In this document: positions 41,025 through 51,688 of the stretch, piece after piece
Layout of the letters: each line of letters begins with the position of its first letter
How positions within the stretch are numbered: the stretch's first letter is position 1
NCBI GenBank assembly: GCA_031771865.1
Contig: JASISA010000042.1
Coordinates: 737,501-801,500, forward strand
Length of the DNA: 64,000 nt
Reading direction: 5' to 3'
Source of the DNA: Nothophaeocryptopus gaeumannii
Taxonomy: Eukaryota; Ascomycota; Dothideomycetes; Mycosphaerellales; Mycosphaerellaceae
Translations under genes and position numbers: made by a program
Notes under the pieces: model-generated
Told to the model about the DNA's origin: nothing
What the model saw: only the letters and a program-made list of their open reading frames with translations
The model's database searches: none

Positions 41025-42335
41025 TCATCTTTGCTTTCCTTCGTGAGTGCCCTTTGGAACCTGGCGTTCCTTCTTACGCCGCATCTCTGCATCAACCCGT
41101 AGGGCTGGCTCCATCTGTTCAGAGTATGTGCTCTTGACCCAATTAGTGCCCTCAACGTCGCCCACAGCTTCTGAGACTGATGCTGTTTTAACAAGGAAAA
41201 CTGCGAATGCATGTTTTGCCAGATTGTTTGGGGAGCCATCACGGGGAAATGCGGCACCAGCGCCGATTGCTTGTTGGTCGTGTTGCTTAAGCCACTCAAG
41301 CGCGGCTGACGCGGATGGCTTCTTTGGATGATACAAGGCCAAATGAGCCATTTGCCATTCTGCAGTCACAGGATAAACCCCTTTCCTGGTAGTTTCTTTC
41401 ATCAAAAACCGGGTGAATTGCTCGAAAAGCTCCGGTGTGGTATTAACCCATCCTCTGGGATTGACAGGGCTCGAAAGTTGGGACTGCAGCGCCGTAGCTG
41501 CTGGCCACGTCGAGAGATAGAGCAGCCCTGGTTTTGGCTCTGGCGAGCCTTGCCGTTTCCAGTTGCCGTACGCGCCATCGATCATGGTACGTGCTTTAAA
41601 AAGACACTTGAGCGCTGCGTCCGCAGAGAGATCAGTGCTCATCGAACACAATCCACAACACATCTGACGCAGTACAGCACCTCTCCATGTGTTGCCAGCA
41701 GCTTCCAGTTGCCCGGGCAGCTCGACGGCAAGCCATTTGAGAATGAAGTCCTCGAGGCCTTCGATGGCCGAGAATTTGCAGAGAAGCAACAACGCCTGGG
41801 GGTCGCGCAGTATCATTTCTGACCATCGGTTCACATCACCCCAAAGATAGTGCAGTATGTGAGAAGCGAAACGACCCTCGTTTCTATGAGCATCAAGCCT
41901 TTCCCCCGGAGCAAGTGGCGAGATACGCATCCATTGTGCCCGAAGCAGGTTTTGCACGATGCTGGGTGTCAGAGTGCCAGCCTTCATGCAACGGTCCAGA
42001 ACAGACGCAGGGCTCAGCCTATCGACGTTCACTTCAGCGAGGATGGCCCGTTCTTCCGATGTCAGAGGAGCCAAGGCTGGGGCGCTGATCATTTGAGTTT
42101 TGCGAACACCATCGCTCGCTCGCTGAGAGATCTTGTCCTTGAATTTCTTGAATCGCTGACGAGACGCTGGTGATAGAAAGTCTGCAGGATCCGACTTGTG
42201 TCTGATCAACGGTGGGCCGGATGAGTATCTTTTGTTGGAGCAGGATGTCCATGTGCACGGGATGGAAGCGAAAGAATTGCCATGAAATCGTGCGGTTGTG
42301 CTCTTCTCGGCGAGGTGCAAAAGTCGTAGAAACAT
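41025..42335 (-). CDS. Conserved-type mitochondrial protein of unknown function
   Basis: 436 aa, intronless. The N-terminus (MFLRLLHLAEKSTTARFHGNSFASIPC..SNKRYSSGP) is basic and Ser-rich with an R-x-Y-S cleavage-like site, consistent with mitochondrial import. The remainder is helical with repeated pairs of helices (SEERAILAEVNVDRLSP, HILHYLWGDVNRWSEMILRD, AFAVFLVKTASVSEAVGDVE), reminiscent of helical-repeat organellar proteins such as SEL1/TPR- or PPR-like ones, though no repeat is canonical. WLKQHDQQAIGAGAAFPRDG near the end is loop-like. C-terminus KGTHEGKQR is basic. Confidence 0.65.
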   Translation of the reverse strand: MFLRLLHLAEKSTTARFHGNSFASIPCTWTSCSNKRYSSGPPLIRHKSDPADFLSPASRQRFKKFKDKISQRASDGVRKTQMISAPALAPLTSEERAILAEVNVDRLSPASVLDRCMKAGTLTPSIVQNLLRAQWMRISPLAPGERLDAHRNEGRFASHILHYLWGDVNRWSEMILRDPQALLLLCKFSAIEGLEDFILKWLAVELPGQLEAAGNTWRGAVLRQMCCGLCSMSTDLSADAALKCLFKARTMIDGAYGNWKRQGSPEPKPGLLYLSTWPAATALQSQLSSPVNPRGWVNTTPELFEQFTRFLMKETTRKGVYPVTAEWQMAHLALYHPKKPSASAALEWLKQHDQQAIGAGAAFPRDGSPNNLAKHAFAVFLVKTASVSEAVGDVEGTNWVKSTYSEQMEPALRVDAEMRRKKERQVPKGTHEGKQR

Positions 42336-42553
42336 CAGTCTTGATCGAAGCGTATGTGTCGCCCAATAAGTTTCGAAGTGTATGGTGTCTGAGCATCAAT
42401 GCAGGAATGGAGAAGGAGACGTTCTCAGAAGTGAGGTTGAAATCGGCGGGAAGATGCGCTGATTGGTCCCTTGAGTGAAACCTGGAACGCACCGGGCTGC
42501 AGCTATTGTAGACCGATATATATTGCTGGCTGCATCTCTCCCCTACCGAGATC

Positions 42554-42880
42554 ATGTTCCGCCACCTACACCGCCGTGTCGTTGTCCGCCTCCCTCGGTC
42601 TCACTCAACGGCCTCACGTACCCTCACTTCCACCACCAAGCTCCGCGAACGGCAACGCCCGACTCCTCATTCGCCAATCGCTCCGCGAGCACCACCACCT
42701 CGTCGCAGCGGCACTCAACTCCCCGTCCTCCCTCTGATCGCCATCTTCTGCATAGGCAGCGGATCATTCTATTTTCTCACCAAAACTCGCGCCGGCCAGA
42801 CTCCCGCACACACCTACGAGCTACCTGACCGAGCTCCCCCGAGCAAAGATCAGTGGCCTCACCCCAAACGAAGTCAATAG
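42554..42880 (+). CDS. Small single-pass mitochondrial-type membrane protein
   Basis: 108 aa: a strongly basic Arg/Ser/Thr/Pro N-terminus (MFRHLHRRVVVRLPRSHSTA..) typical of mitochondrial targeting, one TM helix (LPVLPLIAIFCIGSGSFYFL), and a short polar tail with TYELPDRAPPSKDQWPHP. It lies 41 bp upstream of URA6 on the same strand. Family not recognised. Confidence 0.6.
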   Translation: MFRHLHRRVVVRLPRSHSTASRTLTSTTKLRERQRPTPHSPIAPRAPPPRRSGTQLPVLPLIAIFCIGSGSFYFLTKTRAGQTPAHTYELPDRAPPSKDQWPHPKRSQ

Positions 42881-42921
42881 TCGATACCCCGAACTACGCT
42901 TAACGACAACTACCGCCCACC

Positions 42922-43590
42922 ATGCCCGTCCTCCCCGACCTCGAATCCTTCAAACGCACCTCTCCCCTCTTCAAATCCGGCACCAACAGTCCCGATGAAG
43001 CCCTCGTCCTCTTCGTCCTCGGAGGGCCCGGAGCAGGCAAAGGAACCCAATGCGCCAACCTCGTGCGGGACTACGGCTTCAAACACCTCTCCGCAGGCGA
43101 CCTCCTCCGTGAAGAACAAAACCGCCCTGGCAGCGAATTTGGGGAGATGATATCAACCTACATAACAGAAGGACAAATCGTGCCGCAAGAAGTCACAATC
43201 CAACTCATTGAGAACGCTATGAAGAGCACAATCGAGGAGAGCGGCAATCGGAAGTTCTTGATCGATGGCTTCCCCCGGAAGATGGACCAAGCCATCAAAT
43301 TTGAGGAAGTCGTCGTCCCTTCCAAATTCACTCTCTTCTTCGACTGTCCCGAAGAGACCATGCGAGAAAGATTACTGGATCGCGGAAAGACGAGCGGCCG
43401 GGCAGATGATAACGAGGAAAGTATCAAGAAGAGGTTCCGGACATTTGTGGAGACGAGTATGCCGGTGGTGGAGCACTTTGGGAAGCAGGATCGGGTGGTC
43501 AAGGTGGATGCGAGGCCGGGCCCGGAGGAGGTGTATCAGAGTGTGAGGAGTCACCTGAAGGAGAGGGGACTTCAGCCGAACCGTCAGTAG
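42922..43590 (+). CDS. URA6: UMP-CMP kinase (uridylate kinase, URA6 type)
   Basis: 222 aa, intronless. P-loop FVLGGPGAGKGTQCANL near residues 31-47, NMP-binding HLSAGDLLREEQNRPGSEFG and FLIDGFPRKMDQAIKFE, the LID region with ERLLDRGKTSGRADDNEESIKKR (short LID of the eukaryotic UMP/CMP kinase class). It phosphorylates UMP (and CMP, also AMP in yeast Ura6) with ATP, a step of pyrimidine nucleotide synthesis. Cytosolic. Confidence 0.94.
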   Translation: MPVLPDLESFKRTSPLFKSGTNSPDEALVLFVLGGPGAGKGTQCANLVRDYGFKHLSAGDLLREEQNRPGSEFGEMISTYITEGQIVPQEVTIQLIENAMKSTIEESGNRKFLIDGFPRKMDQAIKFEEVVVPSKFTLFFDCPEETMRERLLDRGKTSGRADDNEESIKKRFRTFVETSMPVVEHFGKQDRVVKVDARPGPEEVYQSVRSHLKERGLQPNRQ

Positions 43591-43954
43591 GGACGATGTG
43601 GTACTTGGAGGACCGGATGAATCATATTCGGGAGTGATTGAATGAGAGGAGAGGGGAGGAATTGGAGATACCTGAGAAGAGAGAGTGAGACAGTATACAC
43701 GGCACAGAAAACACTATAGATATCATCACTCAAGGATTTGGCCACATAAGCCATTGTTCAATCACCATCAGTCTTCGCTTTTGGTCATCTACGTCTATCA
43801 CATGTTCCCGTTCCCGTTCCCATTCCCATTTCTGCCCAGACTCCTCGCTAGATCCAGTTTGGTCTACACAACACATCCACACGCAGCGCCCATTTGTACA
43901 TCCACAGCGCATACGAACTCAGCCGTCCCATCTCATCTATGCCACATGTACCTG
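43591..43954. other. Convergent 3' region between URA6 and the AVT-type transporter
   Basis: No gene. A CCCGTT/CCCATT hexamer run (GTTCCCGTTCCCGTTCCCATTCCCATT-like) sits at about 43804-43832. Confidence 0.4.
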
Positions 43955-46353
43955 TTAAAAGAACGACCCCTTGTCAACAGGATCACAATACCCGGGACTC
44001 GAGTCCTTTTGTCCACTGACCCAAGCAATAATCGTCAAAGCAGTCGTGTAACTCATCATACAAATGCCAAAAATGACCAAGAGAATGTCTGTCACGCGTT
44101 GCCAAGTCTTGGTTGCGACGACGCGGTAGTGCATCAATGGCTACGAAAGTGCAAGGTCAGCGCAGTTCCGAATTGTTGGAAGGGTCAGACTGAAGAATTT
44201 AAAAGGAGGTCGTATGAGCTTACCGGATAAATGTACACAAGCGGAATGCAGGCAAAAGAGCCAACGAGCGAGACGAATTTGTCCAAATCGCCCGCACCGG
44301 CCCAAGCGATGAGCGCGCAAAGAGCGACCATGAAGAAACGGAAGAAATTCTTCTTCCATTTGATGCAAGGATTGTATTTTCCGGTCCGAGAAAACAGCTG
44401 CTGAGACGTGATCTCAATAGCTGGATAGATCTGCAAGGGAGTCGAAAGCAAAATAGCGAGCGAATAGATAAATTGTACGGCATTGACGAGTTTGTCGTCT
44501 TGAGGCATGTTGAGAAGGATGACGGTCTTGGTGTCGGATCCGTAGGCGGCGTAGGAAAGGGCACCAGCAGAGATGAAGACGACCGTGATGATGACCATGA
44601 CTGTACCCATAACTCTCGGGAATTTCTTGGGGTCTGCCATGCCGGATTGGATTGGGATGACGAGGCCGACACCTTCGAAAGTGAAGATGGCGGTCCCGAT
44701 GAGGAGTGTCCAGTACTCGGCGTTGAAGTTCTCGTAGTCGCCAAATCCACCTCGATGAACGATCGTGCGTACGTCGTAGTAGTAGACGTACACGAGCCCG
44801 AGGAGAATGAAGACATCGGCGAGGAGAGCCATTTTCTGAATGTGGTTGATGTTGCGGTAAAGTGACATGGGCAAGAAGATGATCATCTGCGCTAAGATCA
44901 TTGACCCAACGTTGATGTCTTTCTTGCACCGCGTGATGGCCAGGACGAAGGCCCGAAGGTTCTCGGCGACAAAGACAATGTACGCACTGCTGAATCCGAT
45001 TTGGCTGATCACCAGACTAAAGTTGATCATGTTTCGGAAGTAATTGCCAAAGATCTTGCCGCCCATGTCGCCAAAGGAAGCGTGCACCTTTAGTCGAATT
45101 GAGACAAGTAGAATAAAGCAGTAGTAGGACAGTACCGCGATGAAGAACAGCACGAGGTTGCTGAACAGCATGCCACCATTGAGGTATGCACGCGGCAGAA
45201 AGAGGACCCCAGTGCCGACGAAAGATTTGAGCAGCAACATGGCAGCTCCAAATGGTGTGCCTTTGCCGGCGTTCCTAACTTTTCGTTTCCTCTTCCGTTT
45301 GCCTGGCGTGAGAAGTGCAGAATCTTCACCCCATTCGCGGTCGGAGCCGTTGCCATCACCGCCTTCTGTCGTGGCGTCTTCGTACGCATCGGACGAAAAG
45401 TATTCGTCCGCGGCCAGAACTTCATCGTCTTCTTCAAGCTCTTCACCGGCGAAATGGCCATAGAGAGTGAGGAACTCGATGAAATTGTTGGTCACGAAAT
45501 GCGGTCGGCGAGGTGGTTCCGGATCATTGTCAGCCAAAGTCCCATATCGTACTCTCTGATGCGTGCTGGAAGGAGCTGGTGACGCAGCTGTCCGACGTAG
45601 ATGATCTCGTCTGAATCCGCCAGGCTTCTGTATGAACTGTATCCCATCGTGCTCATCCTCGTCCCTTTTGGGCGCGCTATAGCTCATACTCCGCTTCAGC
45701 TTGCCATTGTCCTGTTCCTCTCTCTCTTTCTTCTCAGCATACCGGTAGATGTGCCGTGTAGTATCTCCACCTTGTAAGTGCAAGCTCGAAAACTCCTCCT
45801 CAGGTGCAGCAGAGCTCGATTGACCAGGAAACGCATTTCCTTGCTGGTAGGAGCCAGGTTGCGGAGAGCTCGATCTCGGGTCCACCAGATGCCTCTTCAG
45901 AACTTCAATGTCTTCCTTCGCACTTGGGCTTCGACCAAGCTGAGTTGCATAACTCGCAGGTGTAAAGGACCCGACCCTCTGCTCTCCCTTCGGACTCTCA
46001 TATCGCATAGTCCCCTTCGATTCCCTCATCGGCGGTGGCGGAGTACCATACCTCGAAGGGGACTGTCCTCTTGACCCTCGCAATGCTTGCGAGAGCGAAG
46101 ATGGGCCCGGGCCGGGCAACGAAGATCCAGAAGCGCCTGCGAGCGGCTCCTGGCCTTGCTCGATGTTCTGCTCGCCTGAGGTTTGTGGCGAAGACCGGCC
46201 ACTGGGAGACGATCCGACTACGGGTGTCGCTGCCAACCTAGCCGTCCGCGACGCCCTGGACGGTGACCCGGTCCAGCTCTGGGCGTCGGAATCCCGAGCG
46301 CTGCCAGACGGGATGGGCCTCGCTTGGGAGGTGTCTCCGGCCTGCGATGACAT
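43955..46353 (-). CDS. Vacuolar amino-acid transporter (AVT3/AVT4-type)
   Basis: Exons 46353-44224 and 44140-43955 (83-bp intron, GTAAGC..CGTAG) give 771 aa. Residues 1-360 are a disordered Ser/Pro/Arg-rich cytosolic domain with acidic stretches (EELEEDDEVLAADEYF). The transporter core starts near 369 with GAAMLLLKSFVGTGVLFLPRAYLNGG, the characteristic first TM of the AAAP/AVT family, followed by about ten more TMs, GVGLVIPIQSGMADPKKFP and LQIYPAIEITSQQLF. The last exon adds the final TM (ILLVIFGICMMSYTTALTIIAW). AVT3/4 export neutral or basic amino acids from the vacuole; which ones cannot be told. Confidence 0.9.
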
Positions 46354-47000
46354 CGTATGCTCTCCAGCTTGTCTGCCGCGGTCTTCTTCGCGTACAATCT
46401 ATCCAGCTTGAGGTTTTCGGAGATTGTTGTGGTTTGTTGCGGTCGCTCGGCTTATCTCTGTCTTTGTTTGTTTCGGGAGGGCGCAGGTGATAGGTGGTCG
46501 GGCCGTGCTGGGGTGGTCAGAAGACATGCGGCCGGGCACGCTCACGCGTCGAGTGTCTCTCTCGGAGGACGGACGGGCGGGAAGTAGAGTGGCAGCGTGA
46601 CGGCACAAAGTATCTACGGAGTACTATTAGCAAGTATCGTCGGCTCAAGAGGGTCGACGGCAGAATGTTTTAGAAAAGCCAATGAGCAGTAAGTTTGAGC
46701 TCATGCCTCAGGCTCAGGCTCGGAGGAACCAAACATGATCTGCAATTCTACCGAACATCTTAGCGTCTGCCCATCGAAGGAGCATCTTGCAAGAGTCACA
46801 AAGTCTGACCAATAGTAAGAAGATCCTTCGCTATGTTGGACTCATAGACGACATGCAACAAAACACCAGTGAGAGCCAGGCTTCGACCGCGGCCTGAGTC
46901 ACAAAGGTGTGTATATAACATGCGGCTGCCAGCCATGCCCCTCTACCCTCGACATGCACCACTGTTCATACAAAATTCAATAGGCACAGCTGACCTAATC
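46354..47000. promoter_or_regulatory. Divergent promoter region with TATATAA box
   Basis: Shared upstream region of the transporter and the following gene. TATATAA at 46912-46918 is about 85 bp upstream of the ATG at 47001. The plus-strand frame is open upstream to 46869, but that part is leader-like. Confidence 0.45.
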
Positions 47001-47579
47001 ATGAACGACTACGCTCTGCAGCAAGAGCTCGAAGCACTTGCTGGAAATGCATACAATCCGGACGAGGAGAATGGTCATATGTCCACCGAATCGATTGCAG
47101 CCACCATGGCACGCTGGCAGAAACTCTTCGGCCTTTCTCACGATGAAGTCATCGACCGCATCATGGAGCATCGCAACAATCTTACCCGCACACGCGTGTC
47201 AGATGAGCATTGGGAGGCCATAGTTGGAGAAAAGGACGCCGAGGGTTATGACCGCGAAGCGTACGAGTATGAGCTTGAGCTTCAGAAGGAAAAAGCTACA
47301 CTACCTAATTTGATGCCTACATCTGAGAGTGCCGAGGATAGCAGAATCACGTATCTGGTGGAGTTGACTGGTCCATTGAGCTCGACAGAGAAGGTCAGAG
47401 AAGCCGCAAAGATGGAATGGGTGCCATCCATTGTACGCGGAAACAGCCTGGAAGACGGGCGAGAAGTAACGCTGTGTAGCGTGGATGGTACTGCGAAGGC
47501 TGCGCTTCTGCGGTGGGCAGTCGAGGAAGGAGCGGGCTACGAGCCTACCATCCTCGCGGATCCCAGGTCATTGCGGTGA
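47001..47579 (+). CDS. Hypothetical acidic protein
   Basis: 192 aa from MNDYALQQELEALAGNAYNP. Mostly helical and acidic: MARWQKLFGLSHDEVIDRIMEHRNNLT, YDREAYEYELELQKEK, then a beta-rich end SRITYLVELTGPLSSTEKVR followed by EWVPSIVRG. The repetition of W-x(2)-L and the DEVIDRI motif do not match a family I know. No signal or TM. The ATG at 46869 in the same frame would add 44 residues of doubtful quality. Confidence 0.6.
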   Translation: MNDYALQQELEALAGNAYNPDEENGHMSTESIAATMARWQKLFGLSHDEVIDRIMEHRNNLTRTRVSDEHWEAIVGEKDAEGYDREAYEYELELQKEKATLPNLMPTSESAEDSRITYLVELTGPLSSTEKVREAAKMEWVPSIVRGNSLEDGREVTLCSVDGTAKAALLRWAVEEGAGYEPTILADPRSLR

Positions 47580-47755
47580 TTGTGCCAGGACCATGCCACT
47601 TTGGCAGACATGCGCGCTCCTTGAACGCCATTCTCGCTGACCATCCGCAAGCATGACCACGAGACCGTTAGCTTAAACCCTGCTCGAGGAACAGCTCTGA
47701 GAACATCCTCTCACCACCGAGCAAGAACACAGAATACTGACCGACCACGACAACC

Positions 47756-48823
47756 ATGACCTTACTTGCAAATCCATGGACCCGTCGTTTTGTGGCGGTA
47801 GCGGCTGCCACCCTGCTGTTACTAGCAACACTGGCTGTGTTGAATCCCACTCCTCGGATAACTTCGACCGACTGTGCTCACCGTGCTCACTTTCGATCAT
47901 CCATCACAAGCAAAGTCGTTGCACGCAGTGGTCTTGGGTCTTCTGGCGCTCATGCCTTACGTTCGCGATCTCCTGCATGGCAGCAATTGGCGGCGAACGG
48001 GAGTGGGTTGGTCCAACAAATGAGTGCAGCGAGCGGCATTCAACATTCGCAGTTCACGCAATGGGGCCAGCTGCGCAAACGGGGCTGGAAGGATACTCTC
48101 GCGGGGAAGGAAACCGTCAATTCCGAGATCGACAATTCTCGACTGCCCGCTAGCCTGTTCCACAGCGTCTTAATCTCGCTTGATCACGCGAAATCTGCGG
48201 ACTGGAAGAAGCAATGCTTGAACCACGAGTGGCGCACTACGAACGATGGCACCACCTACGATGCGACACACGGGCAATACAACACATACGCTAATGCCAA
48301 GAACGGTGTAATGATAGTCAACAATGTGTTCAGTCCCGGTCGCATGAATCACCGGCGGCAACTAGAGGTTTAGCATTTGACAGAGCTAAAGCACTGGTCG
48401 GACGCTCTCTTTCTGACATGGGAGCATCTAGCCGCTGGGAAGGACATTGAACACGTCATGTTACTGGACATTATCAACGATGATACTAAGAAGCCCATTC
48501 AGGAGGTCCTTACGGTTCAAACCGAATCAGGCTCCTCCAATGGTACGCTCTCTAGTAAATATTTTAGTGACTTGCTGACGAGGCGTGGGGTAGTGGCCTG
48601 GCATCTCTTCCGATATCCGTGAAGAGAGGGTAAAGCATTGTTGGATACAACCCTGGGCAAAGCCGTCTCGCGGGTGCTCTACGAACACAAACAGCAGCTC
48701 GACCTTCGAGTGATCGATAAGGCTACATTATTTTCCACCACTGTTAGGAATAAGCATGGTGCCTGGGAGACATGGCACAACATGTATTTCCATGTTGCAA
48801 AAGGCCCGCTGGTCGGTCTGTGA
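47756..48823 (+). pseudogene. Anchored extracellular-type protein interrupted by two in-frame stops
   Basis: One frame carries protein-like sequence from 47756 to 48823 with only two interruptions: TAG at 48371-48373 and TGA at 48620-48622, then a final TGA at 48821. Segments: MTLLANPWTRRFVAVAAATLLLL (signal-anchor), a Ser-rich stem, FHSVLISLDHAKSADWKKQC, RTTNDGTTYDATHGQYNTYA; after the first stop HLTELKHWSDALFLTWEHLA then HVMLLDIINDDTKKPIQEVL; after the second, DTTLGKAVSRVLYEHKQQLD and AWETWHNMYFHVAKG. No intron was found that removes the TAG. Both stops would be Trp codons after one G/A change. Family unknown; probably a recently inactivated or lineage-specific gene. Confidence 0.6.
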
Positions 48824-49108
48824 GCGTAATGGCTTGTGCAAAGATGATCGCCTACCTGTATGTCCCTGGTGCTGGAAATATGCTTTCTCGATCAGGTCGC
48901 GACTCCAGAGCGGTAGGGAAATGATATCCAACACACTCACAATATTGAGCTAGTGCGACTATTCCTCATACATTTGTCGATATGCTTCCCACTAATACAT
49001 TTATGCAGAGACGGCTCATTGCGTCACAATCCCGTACCTGCATTCTTTTAAATACATTTGCGGGCAGTGGATTCTCATTGCTCGCAGACACATCTCGATC
49101 AACGCGAC

Positions 49109-50008
49109 ATGGAAGACGAGCCACGAAATTTGTTCGGAGCGATCATATTCTGGTCATACATCGCCGCGGCACTGGTCTTCACATATTTTGCCATCGACAC
49201 ACTCCTCGACCTCCCACCATCAAACGCGAGAAGGAAACGCGATGTTCGGCTTTTCGCTGTCATGGCTGCCTTCAGCTTCATCACTCTATCGTGCACTATG
49301 CTGAACGTACTCGTCCAATCTTTTCTTACCTGGATCTCCGCTTACCAAGACCTCAAGCCTCGTGCTGTTCTTGGCTGGCTCCCCATGGTATGGCACTGGT
49401 CTGTGACATCGAGACTCTTTCATGACTTCGGAACCGCCATCGCTGAAGAATCCGGCTGGTCTCAACTCGCCCTATGGAACACACTCGGGATTTGTATCTA
49501 CATGGGCGTAGAAGGCAGGATACGGGAAATCCCTAGGCTATGGGCCTTCTTCGCATTGTCTCAGATATTGCCAATATCATTTGCGCAGAATCTGTTCAAT
49601 ATCGCGGTGCTCAAGACTTCGCCAAAGAATGCAAAGCTTCGATTGTCCCGCGTGCTTGTGGTGGGAACCTGGGCGGCCTATGGATGCTGTCTATGGATAG
49701 CGCATCGATGTGTTGGGGCCGAGTGGTTAGTTCCTATGATTCTGGTGACCAAGGTGGTGCTACAGCTACCAACGATTCTGCCGCTTGCAGAGGCCCAATC
49801 GCAATCGGACTGGAGTTCGGGATATATACTGCTTCTCTTGCTTATCCAAGGCGTGGCTGTGTCCTTGCTCTTCGCGCATTTCAGATTGGGACAGCCTTCA
49901 ATGACGGACATACTTGGCAGGCTCTGGAGTCATCCGGCAGTGACAGCTCTAGGAGTCGATCTGATCATGAGCGTCATCAGCTCGACGATCTGGTACGCCA
50001 TCAACTGA
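49109..50008 (+). CDS. Polytopic membrane protein of unknown function
   Basis: 299 aa from MEDEPRNLFGAII, intronless, with about eight hydrophobic segments (FGAIIFWSYIAAALVFTYFA, LFAVMAAFSFITLSCTMLNVLV, LWNTLGICIYMGVEG, LWAFFALSQILPISF, LVVGTWAAYGCCLWIAH, LVPMILVTKVVLQLPTIL, YILLLLLIQGVAVSLLFAHF, AVTALGVDLIMSVISSTIWYAI). It contains the polar motif WHWSVTSRLFHDFGTAIAEES between TM3 and TM4, typical of conserved His/Asp in such proteins. Similar multi-TM hypothetical proteins occur in fungal accessory clusters; no reaction can be inferred. Intact, between two interrupted genes. Confidence 0.65.
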   Translation: MEDEPRNLFGAIIFWSYIAAALVFTYFAIDTLLDLPPSNARRKRDVRLFAVMAAFSFITLSCTMLNVLVQSFLTWISAYQDLKPRAVLGWLPMVWHWSVTSRLFHDFGTAIAEESGWSQLALWNTLGICIYMGVEGRIREIPRLWAFFALSQILPISFAQNLFNIAVLKTSPKNAKLRLSRVLVVGTWAAYGCCLWIAHRCVGAEWLVPMILVTKVVLQLPTILPLAEAQSQSDWSSGYILLLLLIQGVAVSLLFAHFRLGQPSMTDILGRLWSHPAVTALGVDLIMSVISSTIWYAIN

Positions 50009-50268
50009 GGTCGATAGAAGAGCCTCATGCTATGGAAGAGGGGGGCAAGCCGTGCTGTCCTGAGGCAGTGCTAACATTTACAGTATTGTAGCCAGCAGCA
50101 GCAATATATCATAGCTTGGAACCTTGATTGCAAGACCTCATCATAACCACAATGGCCGGAACTCTACCTGTTCTCGTCCCTCGCACTAGCGACCTGTCTT
50201 GTTTAGCCTTATGCGACTCGTTATGACGTAGGCATTGACGGTGTGTCACTTCCGAGAAAGACGTCGAT

Positions 50269-51544
50269 ATGGCTGGTGGAGGTCTATTGTATGGCGACCA
50301 TGCTGATACTATCGCGGGAGTTACCTGGGCCTGGATGATAATCGGGACGATTCTATTCTTGGTCCGAGCTGTTTGTCCTGCACGTGCTCCGAAAGACCGC
50401 CACTCGCTGTTGAGATTGCGATGGGATTTTGTTTGGGTGATATTGGCCTATATGGGTGTATCGTGGCGTTGAAAGGTGAGCAAAGCCAACGAATACCAGA
50501 TTTTCGCTCTTTGCGCACAATCGTTCACGCAGAAAAGTCTCACCGCGGCTTATGGACCTAATGAATACAGCATGAAAGCCATAGCGCAGATGTCGAAGTT
50601 CGCAACGTGAGTGAATCTAAAAACGTCAGTGAAAATCAGAGATTTGACTTGGCTTTTCGACAGACTCTACAACATCCACTCCATGTTCTCGACGGCATTC
50701 GGGCGTCTCAGCGTCGTGGCTCTTCTCCGGACTTTTCGAGGGTCGACACATAAAAACTGGAAAACGGTGCTACCCGTTGTTGGAGTCTTCCAATTCTGCG
50801 CCCTCATCGTACAGATCGGCTTGACAATTGGGCAGTGCGATCCTCCGGAGAAGCTTTGAAGTAACGCGAAGCTGGGGAACTGCAACCAGATGAGCATCAC
50901 GAGGTTATATGGCGTCTTTGCCGGAAGTGTAGGAGCTTTCTCTGACTTGTTCCTCGCATTGTACCCTCCTGCACTCATCATAGGGCCTCTGCACAAAATG
51001 AAGCCCGGGCTCAAGGTCGTCATTTGCTTCGTAATGGGCGGCGGCGTGGTGGCTAGTGTTGCAGGTTGTGTGAAGACGGTGAGATCTCACGTGCGCATAG
51101 AACGAAGTTTCGATCTGGCTGACAACCTTCCAGGCGGTTCCCTATCATGTAATGCACAAGCCGAGTAACTACGCCACCTTTGCACTTTGAGCACTGACCG
51201 AAGCCTGGTTCATCATCTTCGGCTCTCTACCCACCATTCGCTCTGTCCTGGTGCTCTTTGGTGAGAAGATACGAGACTCTTTCTACTCTCGATCTCGGAG
51301 TGACACTCGCATCTTGAACAGCAATCCGGCGGCGATCGAATTGACGAACAAGAGTTTGAATAGCCACGTCGAGCCTGCGAGACCTTTCACTGCATACAAG
51401 TCAACTTCTTCTCGGAAACAATATGGACAATACGAGATTGCTTTCCATGACGGCTTTGCTGGAGGCAGGGCTGTGTCGGGGAAATCTATGCATGATTTGA
51501 GCTTGCACAGGCAGCCGAGTGATCTGTCGCATGGGCGTGTGTGA
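50269..51544 (+). pseudogene. Rhodopsin-type membrane protein with two stops at Trp positions
   Basis: Exons: from 50269 (MAGGGLLYGDHADTIAGVTW, the N-terminal TM with WDFVWVILAYMG), a short one ending at 50606, 50664-51078, and 51134-51544. Introns 50607-50663 and 51079-51133 have good GT-AG ends. Family landmarks: NIHSMFSTAFGRLSVVALLRTF, QFCALIVQIGLTIGQCDPPEKL, NCNQMSITRLYGVFAGSVGAFSDL, IIFGSLPTIRS and a Ser-rich tail. TGA at 50857-50859 follows ..CDPPEKL and TGA at 51188-51190 follows NYATFAL; in intact relatives both positions are Trp (PP..LW; W..TE.W). So single TGG-to-TGA changes break an otherwise well preserved gene. Related to the truncated membrane gene at 11671-12726. Confidence 0.6.
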
Positions 51545-51688
51545 CAAACACTGAAATCAGATTATCCAGCGGCCGTCTTCTGGTGAGCTTTCCGGTCGTC
51601 GGGTAATCAAGCGGGGTCACCAAGGACAGCTTCATCAGAGCTGTCTGGACTGTTTATGACGTTGAAACCATCGAAGACTGCGGCCAGT

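Noticed and set aside
47756..51544. TGA read as Trp (code reassignment)
   Set aside because: The same window has many genes ending in TGA with sensible C-termini, one of the relevant stops is TAG, and nuclear code change is unknown in this group.
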